From: Mycolicibacterium rhodesiae JS60
GTDB taxonomy: Bacteria; Actinomycetota; Actinomycetes; Mycobacteriales; Mycobacteriaceae
Direction: 5' to 3'
Length of the DNA stretch: 64,000 nucleotides
Assembly: GCA_000230935.2 (NCBI GenBank)
Contig: AGIQ01000002.1
Span: 1,798,001 to 1,862,000, forward strand
Of this stretch, positions 54,302 to 62,766 are shown in pieces. The notes below the pieces were generated by a model. It was given only the letters and a program-made list of their open reading frames with translations, was not told where the DNA came from and made no database searches. How positions within the stretch are numbered: position 1 is the first letter of the stretch; every line of letters starts with the position of its first letter. The position numbers and the translations under genes are program-made.

Positions 54302-55124
54302 TGCCTTCGCCGAGGATCACGGTACGACGAGACTGATTCGCCTCAACCGCCCCGATAAGGGAAACGGCATGGCGGGCACACTGCTTCGGGACCTCATCGA
54401 GCTCGCCGAGGACGCGGCGGCAAAAGACGAGCTGCGCGCCGTAGTGACAACGGGGGCCGGCAAGGCGTACAGCGTCGGAGCCGACTTCGGCGAACTATCC
54501 ATGATTGGTGACGGTGATCTCGTCGACGTGGTCAACTCGGGCCGCGTCGGTGGTGAGCCGACGATGCTCGCCCAATCCCGCCAACAGCGTGATCTCGACT
54601 CGATGGGAATCGGCCGCTGGACGATGCGCTTTTGGAGCATCGACAAGCCGACGATTGCGGCGATCAACGGTGGCGCCGGTGGCGGGGGTTTCGCCCTTGC
54701 TCTGCTTCACGACTTCCGCATCATGTCGAGCAGCGCTCGGATGACCCCGGCCTTCGGCCGACTCGGTCTGGGTCCGGAGATGGGCACTGGGTGGCTGCTG
54801 CCACGGATCGTCGGCAGGCAGCGCGCCAGAGACCTGCTCTACCGCTGTCCCATCATCACTGCGGCCGAGGCGCTCGACTACGGACTCGTCGACGAGGTGG
54901 TCGAGCCCGAGCGGCTCGAGGCCAGGGCGTTGGAGTATGCCGCCGAACTGTCGGTGCACCCACCGCTTGGCGTTCGCGCAACCAAGCGCCTGCTCAATGT
55001 CTCCGATGACATGCCGCTGGACCGCTACTTGGAGCGGGAGTGGACTTCGCAACTGCGCCTGTTCGGCGCCCCCGACACGTTGGCGGCCTTCGAAGCGACG
55101 TCCCGCGCGATCCGGGGCACGTGA
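54291..55124 (+). CDS. Enoyl-CoA hydratase/isomerase
   Basis: A 277-residue crotonase-fold enzyme. Oxyanion-hole regions GAGKAYSVGADFGEL and INGGAGGGGFALALLHDFRI, and a helix with FGRLGLGPEMGTGWLLPRIV. The usual first catalytic Glu (in A-F-x-x-x-E) is replaced by GRLGLGPE-type sequence, so hydratase, isomerase or hydrolase activity cannot be told apart. It would act on the CoA ester made by its neighbour. Confidence 0.87.
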   Translation: MGNDAFAEDHGTTRLIRLNRPDKGNGMAGTLLRDLIELAEDAAAKDELRAVVTTGAGKAYSVGADFGELSMIGDGDLVDVVNSGRVGGEPTMLAQSRQQRDLDSMGIGRWTMRFWSIDKPTIAAINGGAGGGGFALALLHDFRIMSSSARMTPAFGRLGLGPEMGTGWLLPRIVGRQRARDLLYRCPIITAAEALDYGLVDEVVEPERLEARALEYAAELSVHPPLGVRATKRLLNVSDDMPLDRYLEREWTSQLRLFGAPDTLAAFEATSRAIRGT

Positions 55125-55125
55125 A

Positions 55126-55782
55126 CTAGGAGCCCTCGGCGATCAACGCGGGCAGGACCCGGCGGTTGAACAGATGTATAGCATCGACTACCTCGTCCGG
55201 GGTTCCCATGAACGCGCCGAATAAGGCCAAGCCCCACAAGCTCGCATTGAGCAGGTCGATGACGGTCTTCGGATCGTCCCCGGGATTGAGCTGGCCGTCG
55301 GCTGCGGCTTGGGCGACCGCCGACTCGTAGATTTGTCGCAGGTCGGCTACCCAGGCTTCGATGATGTCGGCGAACTCGGGTTCGCGAAGTCCGTCGACGA
55401 GCGAGGCGATCAGGATGCGGGAGAAGTTCGGATCTTCCCGATGAACCTGAGCTCCGGCCAGGAACGACGACGACAGCCTTTCGAATGCGGTTCCCGTCGA
55501 CCTGTATCCCGCCTCGACGGTCCGCTCTCGTAACGCCTCCTGTATCCATTCCAGGACGTTCGCGTAGAGCACCCGCTTGGACTCGTAGTAGCGGTATAGG
55601 AGCGAGCGGCTGATCTCGGCCCGTTTTGCAACCGCCTCGTGTGTCGCCTTGCCGTACCCCAATTCCACGAAGACAGCGAGCGCATCGCGCAGGATGCGCT
55701 GCCTGGTCCGAGTCGAATCCGAACCGACCGGCCTGCCCATCGTTGGCTGCGTACGCCGTCGGGCGCGTTTGGGTGCCGACAT
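55126..55782 (-). CDS. TetR-family regulator, candidate controller of the island
   Basis: A 218-residue TetR regulator. Basic N-terminal tail (KRARRRTQPTMGRPVG), helix-turn-helix about residues 45-66 (YGKATHEAVAKRAEISRSLL) and a C-terminal ligand domain. It is convergent with the hydratase gene, one base from it. A degenerate copy of the 24-bp operator lies about 100 bases before its start, so it may repress itself and the other five operons; this is inference. The ATG at 55821 is an alternative start. Confidence 0.87.
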   Translation of the reverse strand: MSAPKRARRRTQPTMGRPVGSDSTRTRQRILRDALAVFVELGYGKATHEAVAKRAEISRSLLYRYYESKRVLYANVLEWIQEALRERTVEAGYRSTGTAFERLSSSFLAGAQVHREDPNFSRILIASLVDGLREPEFADIIEAWVADLRQIYESAVAQAAADGQLNPGDDPKTVIDLLNASLWGLALFGAFMGTPDEVVDAIHLFNRRVLPALIAEGS

Positions 55783-55885
55783 CGTGGTGTCCCTGCCTTC
55801 GTCGTCCGTTTTCGACCGCATCCGAACGTTACGCAATCTGTGCACGATGGGATCCTCGACGCGGGCGCTCGCGGGTCTCTAAGTT

Positions 55886-55909
55886 TATGTGGACACTATC
55901 GTAAATAAT
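55886..55909. promoter_or_regulatory. 24-bp operator, site 5 (tetR promoter, degenerate)
   Basis: TATGTGGAC-ACTATC-GTAAATAAT: same length and spacing, with two changes in each arm. It is located between the TetR gene and the AttH-like gene and is the weakest match of the six. Confidence 0.55.
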
Positions 55910-55941
55910 CCGATGGGCCCGTTGACTGCGCCGCCTCGAGC

Positions 55942-56826
55942 TCAATGCATTTGGCGTACGACACCCTGCTCGATCATGCCGAATCCCGTTGCACCGTCAC
56001 CCCGATGCAGCGCGGCGAACTCGTCGAAGGCACTGTGGGTCGGCCCCGTGCGTTCGAAGCCCATCGGGGAGAAGTGACCACCGTGACGGACTGCCCGAAC
56101 GTCGATCGCCTCGTCATCAGCGAACGTGATGGTGGTGCCGACGAAGAGCCCCATCGCGTCTCGCGTGATGGAAAAACTCTTCACGAGATCGACCGAATCG
56201 GACTTCATTCGGTAGCCCTGCAACACCTCTGAGCCATCGTTCAACATGACCCGGAATGCGCTGATCGCGTAGTCGGGGAACGTCCAGAAGAATCCGATCG
56301 TCTCGCGCAGATTGATCGACTCGTCGCGGAAGCCCCACGTGCGGTCCCGAACCCCTGCGCCGTCGATGGCGTACTCCACGCCCCGGATGGTGAGGCGGCC
56401 CGCAACCGTTGCGGCGCGCTGGTAATGAGCCAGCGGAACCTTGGCGTCGAACTCGAAGCCGGCGGGGGCCTTCTCCCCGGTGTAGTCGGCCAGGGCGAAC
56501 TGAGGCGTCCAGATGAGTTCGCCCGTGATCGAATCGGAGTCGACCGAGAAGCGGTCGCCGAAGTCGAATGTTATCGATTCACTAGAAACGGTTCCGGACT
56601 CGACGGGTTCGACGATCTCGTCTACCTGGTCGCCGACGTGCACGGTGAGACGCGCCCGTCGGCCTTCGGCGTTGGGCGACGTCGAAACGTGCAGCGCCCC
56701 GTACAGGTCGTGGCGGGTGTCCCAGAAACACAGATAGGCGTTGTCACGCCAGGGCCTTTCATCGGTAATACCGAGGTGGACCGCCTCACACAGAGGTCCC
56801 CACGTGGTCGTGATCTGAGAGGTCAT
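55942..56826 (-). CDS. AttH/CrtC-like lipocalin-fold protein
   Basis: A 294-residue protein of the AttH/hydroxyneurosporene-synthase-like group (tandem lipocalin-like barrels). Visible features are RDNAYLCFWDTRHDLYGALH, GVEYAIDGAGVRDRTWGFRD and INLRETIGFFWTFPD. Relatives hydrate double bonds of carotenoids or bind isoprenoids. Its ATG overlaps the stop of the PEP-synthase-like gene, so the pair is coupled. In this island it could hydrate or bind an isoprenoid intermediate. Confidence 0.75.
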   Translation of the reverse strand: MTSQITTTWGPLCEAVHLGITDERPWRDNAYLCFWDTRHDLYGALHVSTSPNAEGRRARLTVHVGDQVDEIVEPVESGTVSSESITFDFGDRFSVDSDSITGELIWTPQFALADYTGEKAPAGFEFDAKVPLAHYQRAATVAGRLTIRGVEYAIDGAGVRDRTWGFRDESINLRETIGFFWTFPDYAISAFRVMLNDGSEVLQGYRMKSDSVDLVKSFSITRDAMGLFVGTTITFADDEAIDVRAVRHGGHFSPMGFERTGPTHSAFDEFAALHRGDGATGFGMIEQGVVRQMH

Positions 56827-59579
56827 GACAATCCCTTCGACTCCAGTGTTGGCGCTTGTTCGTGCCCGTTAACGGTGCGCGCCTTCCCCTCGGCGGGGGC
56901 GAGCTGGTCGGCGTCCGGTGCCGCGTCGATGATCTCTACGACGCCCGTACCACCGTTGACTCGCAATCGATCGCCGGTGCGGATCGCTGTTGTGCCGTTC
57001 CTGGTATTGACCACACACGGCACGCCCAACTCCCGGGCCACGATGGCGGCGTGGCTCAAGGCGCCGCCGATGTCGACCACCAATCCCGACGACAGCAACA
57101 TCACCGACGACCAACTCGGGTCGGTGGTCGGAGTGACCAAGATGTCGCCGGGCTCTACCTGCGAGAAATCCGGGGTGTGCAGCACGCGAGCGAAGCCCTC
57201 GACCAGGCCCGCGCTGACACCGATGCCCTCGACTGCCTTGCCGGACGCCTCAGGGTGCGGGTCGCATCCGCCCAGGGGTTCGGCAGACGGAGTGCCCTGC
57301 CACGAATGCGGCACGGCGACGGCCTCGTACATGGCGCGGCGCTCGCGACGCCGTTTGATGAGCACGTCAGTGTCCGCCGGCATGGAACTGATTTCGTTTT
57401 CGGTGAGATAGAAGACGTCCGTTGGATCCTGAAACTGTCCTGCGCCGGTGCGTAGCTCGCCAATCTGTCGGGCTGCGGCCCTGGCACCGTCGAGCGCTTG
57501 CAGTAGAGAGCGCTTCACTACGCCTCGAAGCGGAATCCGCCGTGCGGCAAGGGCGATGAGAGCTTTAACGGCTGGTCGCTGCCACGTTGGAGTAGCGGCG
57601 AGCAGCTCGGCGGCGGACGCCCTAGCCGCGACCCTATGCTCGGCGTCCTTCCGCCTTGGATCGACCGAGTCGTCTTGACGGGAGTACGCCTCGATGAGGT
57701 CGCGTAGCGGCGCTGAGTCTTCGCGCCACACCGTGCTGGACATCTCACCCTCTGACGGGCCGTGAAACCCGATGCTGGCGACAACGTCGTCCAGCGAAAT
57801 CTCCCCGCGGGATGCACGCCAGACATCGGTCACGAGCCCAGCGACCTCTGCGCCACCGAAGCCGCTGAGCTTAGCGAGGTCGCCCTTCCCCCGCAGCTCG
57901 ATCAGCCGTTCAAGGGCGGAGTAGACCGGAATCACGACGCCCAACGCGGAAAGCACCTGCATACTGACTGCCCGGTCGAATTGAGCTGCTGCATCTTCGA
58001 AGAGGCGGACGGCCTCGGTAACCGTAGTGGCGGATGACACGCGCTTCAGGTGTTTCGGATACCACTCGTCCACCGCTTCTGCGGTGCGTCTGATCTTGCG
58101 TGGCCCGCTTACGGTGACCCATGGAAGACGAAGTGCGATTATCGGCAGACGTCGCAGGGTGGGCTCGCTCTGCCAGTCATCCGGCACCCGTCCAAGGACA
58201 GACTCGACGGCCTGCTCACCGGATGTCCCCGGCATCCGGTCTCCGATCATGGCCATATACCTGACCTGAAGCGCAGGTCGCCCGTAGAAAGCTCGGAACC
58301 ACTGACGGTTGACGTCCGACGCCGGCTTGGCTTCGCGGCGCGATAGGACACCGATTTGGAAGGCGGCATTCAGGCTCGCCTTTTCGAGAACCCGATGCCA
58401 TAAAGACCAACTGAGCGGCGTCATGACGCCCGGCATTGCCTCCGCGACATTGGAGGTGCTCCAGTGAGTGTGGTCATCGGTTGGCGAATGCAGCGGATCC
58501 CACGACTCGACGGGCAGCTCGGTCACGCAGTCGGTCACGGAGGGAGCTGCAAGCACCGAAGCGACCGGTTCCTGTTGGGGCGTGGGTCGCGACGACCACA
58601 CGGTTTCCGGGCGGGCTTGCAACAGCGCAATGGTGTCGGTCTTCTCGTCGATGGCCCACTCGATGTCGACGGTGTAGCCAAAGGCGCTTTCAACGTCACG
58701 TCCGAGTCGCGCAAGTTGTTCGGCCTCGCGGTTGGACAGTGAGAATTGCCCCTGGCGCTCCACGTCAACGTCCGTGCGGACGACCTTGCCGGCCGTGGCG
58801 TCGAAACGGTGGGCGATCTGTTTGGTACCGACCGAGGAGCGGTGAATTGTCAAGTCGTCTTTGCCGATCCAGAACCCATCAGGGGTGACTTCGCCGGCGA
58901 CGACGGCCTCACCGAGACCGTATGAGGACTCCAGATAGATCGTTTCGCGGTTGCCGGTGACGGGGTCGAGAGTCATCAGGACGCCGGCCGAGCGGGCCGG
59001 AACCATTCTCTGCACGACGACTGCCATCGCGATCTCCTCGGGCGATAGAGCAAGCCGCTTCCGGTAGGTGAGGACACGCGTGCTGAAAAGGCTGGCCCAA
59101 CAGCTCAGGATTCGGTCGACGACGGACTCGGTTGTCTCGACCCAAAGGTAGGTGTCCTGCTGACCGGCGAACGAGGCGTCCGGCCGATCCTCTGCGACGG
59201 CGCTGGACCGGACGGCAACCGGCGGGCATCCCATTGCTTCGTAGCTAGTTGAAATCACTTCTCGTAGAGAGTCATCGATCATGTCCGCAACGAACAGCTC
59301 TCGTAACCGCGCAGATGTCGACTCCTGGCCAGCGCTGTCTTCGGGGAGGTTCTCCAGAAGCTCGGTGATGCGATCCCTGCACCCCGACACACTGACGGCG
59401 CGCCGATAAGCTTGGGTGGTCACGGCGAAGCCTTCCGGCACGTCGAACCCCGCTGCGGCAAGTTCACCCAGACCGAGGGCCTTGCCTCCGACCAGATGTG
59501 CGTTGCCCGTGGTGCATGCGGTCAGCGGCAGCACCAAGGTAAGAGCGCCTGCGGGCTTGTCGGTAATCGGGTAGGTCAT
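56823..59579 (-). CDS. PEP-synthase/rifampin-phosphotransferase-like dikinase
   Basis: A 918-residue three-part enzyme. The N-terminal ATP-binding domain contains VGGKALGLGELAAAGFDVPE and VAVRSSAVAEDRPDASFAGQ. The middle domain holds MPGVMTPLSWSLWHRVLEKA, typical of rifampin phosphotransferase-type proteins. The C-terminal swivelling domain carries the phosphohistidine His843 in GGALSHAAIVARELG. Such enzymes use ATP to phosphorylate a small molecule, releasing AMP and phosphate. Placed with P450, ferredoxin and a lipocalin, it may phosphorylate a hydroxylated substrate rather than pyruvate. Start chosen at ATG 59579 after AGAGGGAGC. Confidence 0.85.
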   Translation of the reverse strand: MTYPITDKPAGALTLVLPLTACTTGNAHLVGGKALGLGELAAAGFDVPEGFAVTTQAYRRAVSVSGCRDRITELLENLPEDSAGQESTSARLRELFVADMIDDSLREVISTSYEAMGCPPVAVRSSAVAEDRPDASFAGQQDTYLWVETTESVVDRILSCWASLFSTRVLTYRKRLALSPEEIAMAVVVQRMVPARSAGVLMTLDPVTGNRETIYLESSYGLGEAVVAGEVTPDGFWIGKDDLTIHRSSVGTKQIAHRFDATAGKVVRTDVDVERQGQFSLSNREAEQLARLGRDVESAFGYTVDIEWAIDEKTDTIALLQARPETVWSSRPTPQQEPVASVLAAPSVTDCVTELPVESWDPLHSPTDDHTHWSTSNVAEAMPGVMTPLSWSLWHRVLEKASLNAAFQIGVLSRREAKPASDVNRQWFRAFYGRPALQVRYMAMIGDRMPGTSGEQAVESVLGRVPDDWQSEPTLRRLPIIALRLPWVTVSGPRKIRRTAEAVDEWYPKHLKRVSSATTVTEAVRLFEDAAAQFDRAVSMQVLSALGVVIPVYSALERLIELRGKGDLAKLSGFGGAEVAGLVTDVWRASRGEISLDDVVASIGFHGPSEGEMSSTVWREDSAPLRDLIEAYSRQDDSVDPRRKDAEHRVAARASAAELLAATPTWQRPAVKALIALAARRIPLRGVVKRSLLQALDGARAAARQIGELRTGAGQFQDPTDVFYLTENEISSMPADTDVLIKRRRERRAMYEAVAVPHSWQGTPSAEPLGGCDPHPEASGKAVEGIGVSAGLVEGFARVLHTPDFSQVEPGDILVTPTTDPSWSSVMLLSSGLVVDIGGALSHAAIVARELGVPCVVNTRNGTTAIRTGDRLRVNGGTGVVEIIDAAPDADQLAPAEGKARTVNGHEQAPTLESKGLS

Positions 59580-59738
59580 CGAATGCTCCCTCTGAGTCGA
59601 TTGGAACTGCGGGGAGCCTGCCGGTAGATAACGCCGAGATGGCACGTGAGGATCGGCGGCGGCCCGACGTAGATCCCCACCACGTGCGCTCTCCTCAATG
59701 AGACCGTTGATACCGACGACAACTCCTGGATCCGATCG

Positions 59739-59936
59739 TTATCCGTTCTCGTCCAACGAAATTGCTCGCGTGGGGCAGCCATCGACGGCCGCCTCGAGCA
59801 CCTTGCGATCAGCCTCCGACGGCGTGGTAATCAGCACGTGGGAATATCCGTCATCACCCACCTCGAAGAAGCCCGGCGCTTCCACTTCACACATCCCTAG
59901 ACCCGAGCACTTGTGTAGATCTACTACGATCTTCAT
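59739..59936 (-). CDS. [3Fe-4S]-type ferredoxin for P450
   Basis: A 65-residue ferredoxin with Cys10, Cys16 and Cys54 (CSGLGMC and GCPTRAI). The position normally filled by a fourth cysteine is Leu13, so a [3Fe-4S] cluster is expected, as in many mycobacterial P450 redox partners. It directly follows the P450 gene by 33 bases and should deliver electrons to it. Confidence 0.92.
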   Translation of the reverse strand: MKIVVDLHKCSGLGMCEVEAPGFFEVGDDGYSHVLITTPSEADRKVLEAAVDGCPTRAISLDENG

Positions 59937-59969
59937 CGTCCGTCCTTATTGCTCCCGTGACACGCGGCG

Positions 59970-61154
59970 TCACAACCGCTCGAACAACAGCGGGAGATGC
60001 TCCGGCGCCCCCGCGCTGACACCGACCTGCCGCGGAATCTCGGCGCCGGTCTCGACGCGGAACTTGGTCAGTCGCGACAGCAATTCGTCGAACCCCACCT
60101 CGATCTGCAGTTTCGCCAGATGCTGTCCGATGCACCGATGAATACCCAAACCGAAAGCGGCGCTGGCCTTTCGATCGACACCGAACGCCAATTCTCCCGA
60201 ATTCTCGAAACGGGTCTCGTCTCGGTTTGCCGACCGGTAGGACAACACGATGCGGTCGCCTTTTTTGAACTCACGCTCGCCGATGGTGGTGTCGCGGGTC
60301 GCGGTCCTCGCCATGAAGCTCACCGTCGGCTGGAGGCGCAGGAATTCGTCGAGATCGTTGCGCACCCATTGGGGGTCGCGGAGGCGTTCTTCAACATCCG
60401 GCCGGGTGGCCAGATGGAACGCGATGTTCGCCAGCGCGCTGCGAGTGGTGTCCAGCCCGCCGGCCAGCAACGCGGCCACGATCCCCATCTGTTCCTCGAG
60501 CGTCAGCGGGCGGCCGCCATCGACGGTCGCGGTCTTGATAGCGCTCAAGATGTTGTTCTCGTCGTCGCCTGAGTCGTCGGCGCGGTTGAGGGCCTCCAAT
60601 GCCATCATGCCCAGTTCGAGGAACGCCTCTGGCGACAGGTCGGCGGCCACCCGCTCGACCAACGCGACGGCCCGCAACATGAATTCCTCGGTCTCATTGG
60701 TGAAGATGAGATGAGAAAGCACGCCAGCCGTCAACGGGATCGCGTAGTCATGCACGAACTCGACGTGTCCGTTCGGTTCGAACTTGTCGATCAGTCCCTT
60801 GCAGATCTCCCGCATCTTTTCCTCGTGGCGGCGGACGTATGTCAGGGAGAAGTACTTGTTCAGGAACTTGCGAAAATCGCGATGCAGCGGCTGGTCGGAG
60901 TCGAGAGGAATGAGCCGCACACCGTCAATCCCCATGCCCCGCACGGCCGGCTCCGCGCTCGAGAACTCCTCGGGGCGTTCGGCGACGCTGCGCACGTCGT
61001 CATATCGCGTCAGCAGGAAGTAGCCGCCGTCGTTGGGGGAGTGCACTATGGGGCATTTCTGGCGGGCGAGGGCAAGGGCCTCCTCCATGTGCTCACCTTG
61101 CTCGGGATCAAAGAGGTCGAGATTGGTCAAGATCTCTTCTGCGCTCTTAGCCAT
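59970..61154 (-). CDS. Cytochrome P450
   Basis: A 394-residue soluble P450. The heme ligand is Cys341 in AFGLGIHRCIGQHLAKLQ, the oxygen-binding helix is LLAGGLDTTRSAL, and the ExxR element is EFLRL. The ferredoxin gene follows. The 24-bp operator lies 23 bases upstream of the ATG, in a good position to block transcription. A hydroxylation of a hydrophobic substrate is expected. Confidence 0.95.
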   Translation of the reverse strand: MAKSAEEILTNLDLFDPEQGEHMEEALALARQKCPIVHSPNDGGYFLLTRYDDVRSVAERPEEFSSAEPAVRGMGIDGVRLIPLDSDQPLHRDFRKFLNKYFSLTYVRRHEEKMREICKGLIDKFEPNGHVEFVHDYAIPLTAGVLSHLIFTNETEEFMLRAVALVERVAADLSPEAFLELGMMALEALNRADDSGDDENNILSAIKTATVDGGRPLTLEEQMGIVAALLAGGLDTTRSALANIAFHLATRPDVEERLRDPQWVRNDLDEFLRLQPTVSFMARTATRDTTIGEREFKKGDRIVLSYRSANRDETRFENSGELAFGVDRKASAAFGLGIHRCIGQHLAKLQIEVGFDELLSRLTKFRVETGAEIPRQVGVSAGAPEHLPLLFERL

Positions 61155-61176
61155 ACTTTAATTCCTCATCGGCGTC

Positions 61177-61200
61177 GATGTGTACACTCAGGTATACATA
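61177..61200. promoter_or_regulatory. 24-bp operator, site 6 (P450 promoter)
   Basis: GATGTGTAC-ACTCAG-GTATACATA, one mismatch from the ideal dyad. It lies 23 bases upstream of the P450 start and 332 bases upstream of the divergent acyl-CoA dehydrogenase. Confidence 0.78.
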
Positions 61201-61390
61201 TTGTTGACCCGAGCTTACACATCGAATGTGACGCACACAACCCATGCCTGAATCATCAACGTGCCCAACGCAATCTGCCCCCCTCCATCGCCCTCGGCCC
61301 GACCGAGGTCGGCTGACCGTCGTAACTCGACGCCGTCACGTCAAGGGCCGAACGGCCTTGACCGCGGTGTGGGAGTCGACTAATTTAAAG

Positions 61391-61403
61391 ACTGTTAAAC
61401 AGT
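61391..61403. promoter_or_regulatory. Palindrome ACTGTT-A-AACAGT
   Basis: A 13-base perfect inverted repeat in an A+T-rich stretch upstream of the acyl-CoA dehydrogenase. It differs from the 24-bp operator, so it may be recognised by a different regulator. Confidence 0.45.
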
Positions 61404-61531
61404 GTTGGAAAGCCTTCTGCGCATTCCCAGTAACTTGGTGTGGTTGCGGACAGTCGGCCGGATCCATCGCGCCGCCTTCGCGTCCCGCCGAGGTCGACCC
61501 GACTCGGCGCATCGCAGCGGAGGTGGCCTGA

Positions 61532-62695
61532 ATGCAACGCGATATCTACGACGAGAGTCACGAACTCTACCGACAGACCGTGCGCGAGTTCATCGTTCGC
61601 GAAGTGACGCCCAATTACGAAGCCTGGGAGTCGGCGGGCATGATTGACCGGCGGGTCTTCAAGGCAGGTTGTGCCGCGGGCATCTACGGGCTGGAGATCC
61701 CAGAGCGCTTCGGAGGGTCCGCGGTGTCCGACTACCGTTATCGAAGTGTCGTGTGCGAGGAGATGGCGCGGGCGAGGGCAACGTCTGTCAGCATCAGCTT
61801 CACCAATCAGGACGACCTGATCCTGTATTACCTGCTTGACCTGGGCACCGAAGAACAGTTGCGACGGTGGATTCCCGGTATGGCGAGCGGCGACCTGATC
61901 GGCGCGCTGGCGATGACCGAACCTGGTGCGGGAAGCGATCTCCGCGGAATGCGGTCGACCGCTACCCGCGACGGGGATGACTGGATTCTGAACGGGCAGA
62001 AGACCTTCATCACCCACGCCCTGTCGGCCGACATCGTCATCGTCGCCGCGCGGACCGAATCGACCGGTGAACGTTCCGGTTTGAGCCTGTTCATCGTCGA
62101 GGATGGCATGGAGGGTTTCTCCAGGGGTAGAAAACTCGACAAGGTCGGCCTGCGCTCACAAGACACGGGCGAGTTGTTCTTCGACAACGTGCGACTCCCA
62201 GCCTCGCACCTGCTGGGTAGTGAGGGGCGGGGCCTGAATCACATGATGTCGCACCTCCCGCGAGAACGCCTCGGCACCAGCATCACGGCGGTTGCCGAGG
62301 CGCGCGCGATCCTCGATCTCACGCTGAAGTACTGCTTCGAACGCCAGGCGTTCGGCCAGTACATCGGCGACTTTCAGGCGAACCGTTTCAGTCTGGCTGA
62401 GATGGCCACCGAACTCGACATCGCTGAGACCTACATCGACAAGCAACTGCTGGACTACAACGCCGGACGTCTTACCCCGGTCGACGCGGCCAAGGGAAAG
62501 TGGTGGACGACCGAATTGCAGAAGCGGGTCGTTGACCAATGCGTGCAGCTGCACGGCGGCTACGGATACATGATGGAGTACCCCGTGGCGCGCGCCTACG
62601 TCGACACCCGCATCCAGACGATCTACGGCGGGACCACCGAGATCATGAAAGAGATCATCGGAAGGGACTTGGCCCGCGGGCTGGCGCCAAAGTGA
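61532..62695 (+). CDS. Acyl-CoA dehydrogenase
   Basis: A 387-residue acyl-CoA dehydrogenase. Signature AMTEPGAGSDLRGMRSTA and C-terminal QTIYGGTTEIMKEIIGRDLA. GGAGG lies 8 bases before the ATG. It is divergent from the P450 operon and followed 71 bases later by a GMC oxidoreductase gene, probably as one operon. It would act in beta-oxidation of the acyl-CoA intermediates produced in the island. Confidence 0.93.
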   Translation: MQRDIYDESHELYRQTVREFIVREVTPNYEAWESAGMIDRRVFKAGCAAGIYGLEIPERFGGSAVSDYRYRSVVCEEMARARATSVSISFTNQDDLILYYLLDLGTEEQLRRWIPGMASGDLIGALAMTEPGAGSDLRGMRSTATRDGDDWILNGQKTFITHALSADIVIVAARTESTGERSGLSLFIVEDGMEGFSRGRKLDKVGLRSQDTGELFFDNVRLPASHLLGSEGRGLNHMMSHLPRERLGTSITAVAEARAILDLTLKYCFERQAFGQYIGDFQANRFSLAEMATELDIAETYIDKQLLDYNAGRLTPVDAAKGKWWTTELQKRVVDQCVQLHGGYGYMMEYPVARAYVDTRIQTIYGGTTEIMKEIIGRDLARGLAPK

Positions 62696-62766
62696 GCTCC
62701 TGAAAGCATTCTCCAACAAACTATCTCAGCGCTAGAAGTGACAGTGAATCAAGGGAGTTCGGCTCA

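Larger units (their letters stand above)
61155..61531. promoter_or_regulatory. Divergent promoter region, P450 / acyl-CoA dehydrogenase
   Basis: About 377 bases with no convincing gene. It contains operator site 6 and, at 61391-61403, a perfect palindrome ACTGTT-A-AACAGT that is 128 bases before the acyl-CoA dehydrogenase start and probably serves that gene. Confidence 0.55.

Noticed and set aside
61244..61531. Open frame of 95 codons ending just before the acyl-CoA dehydrogenase
   Set aside because: It spans a palindrome and promoter region and has no protein-like composition.
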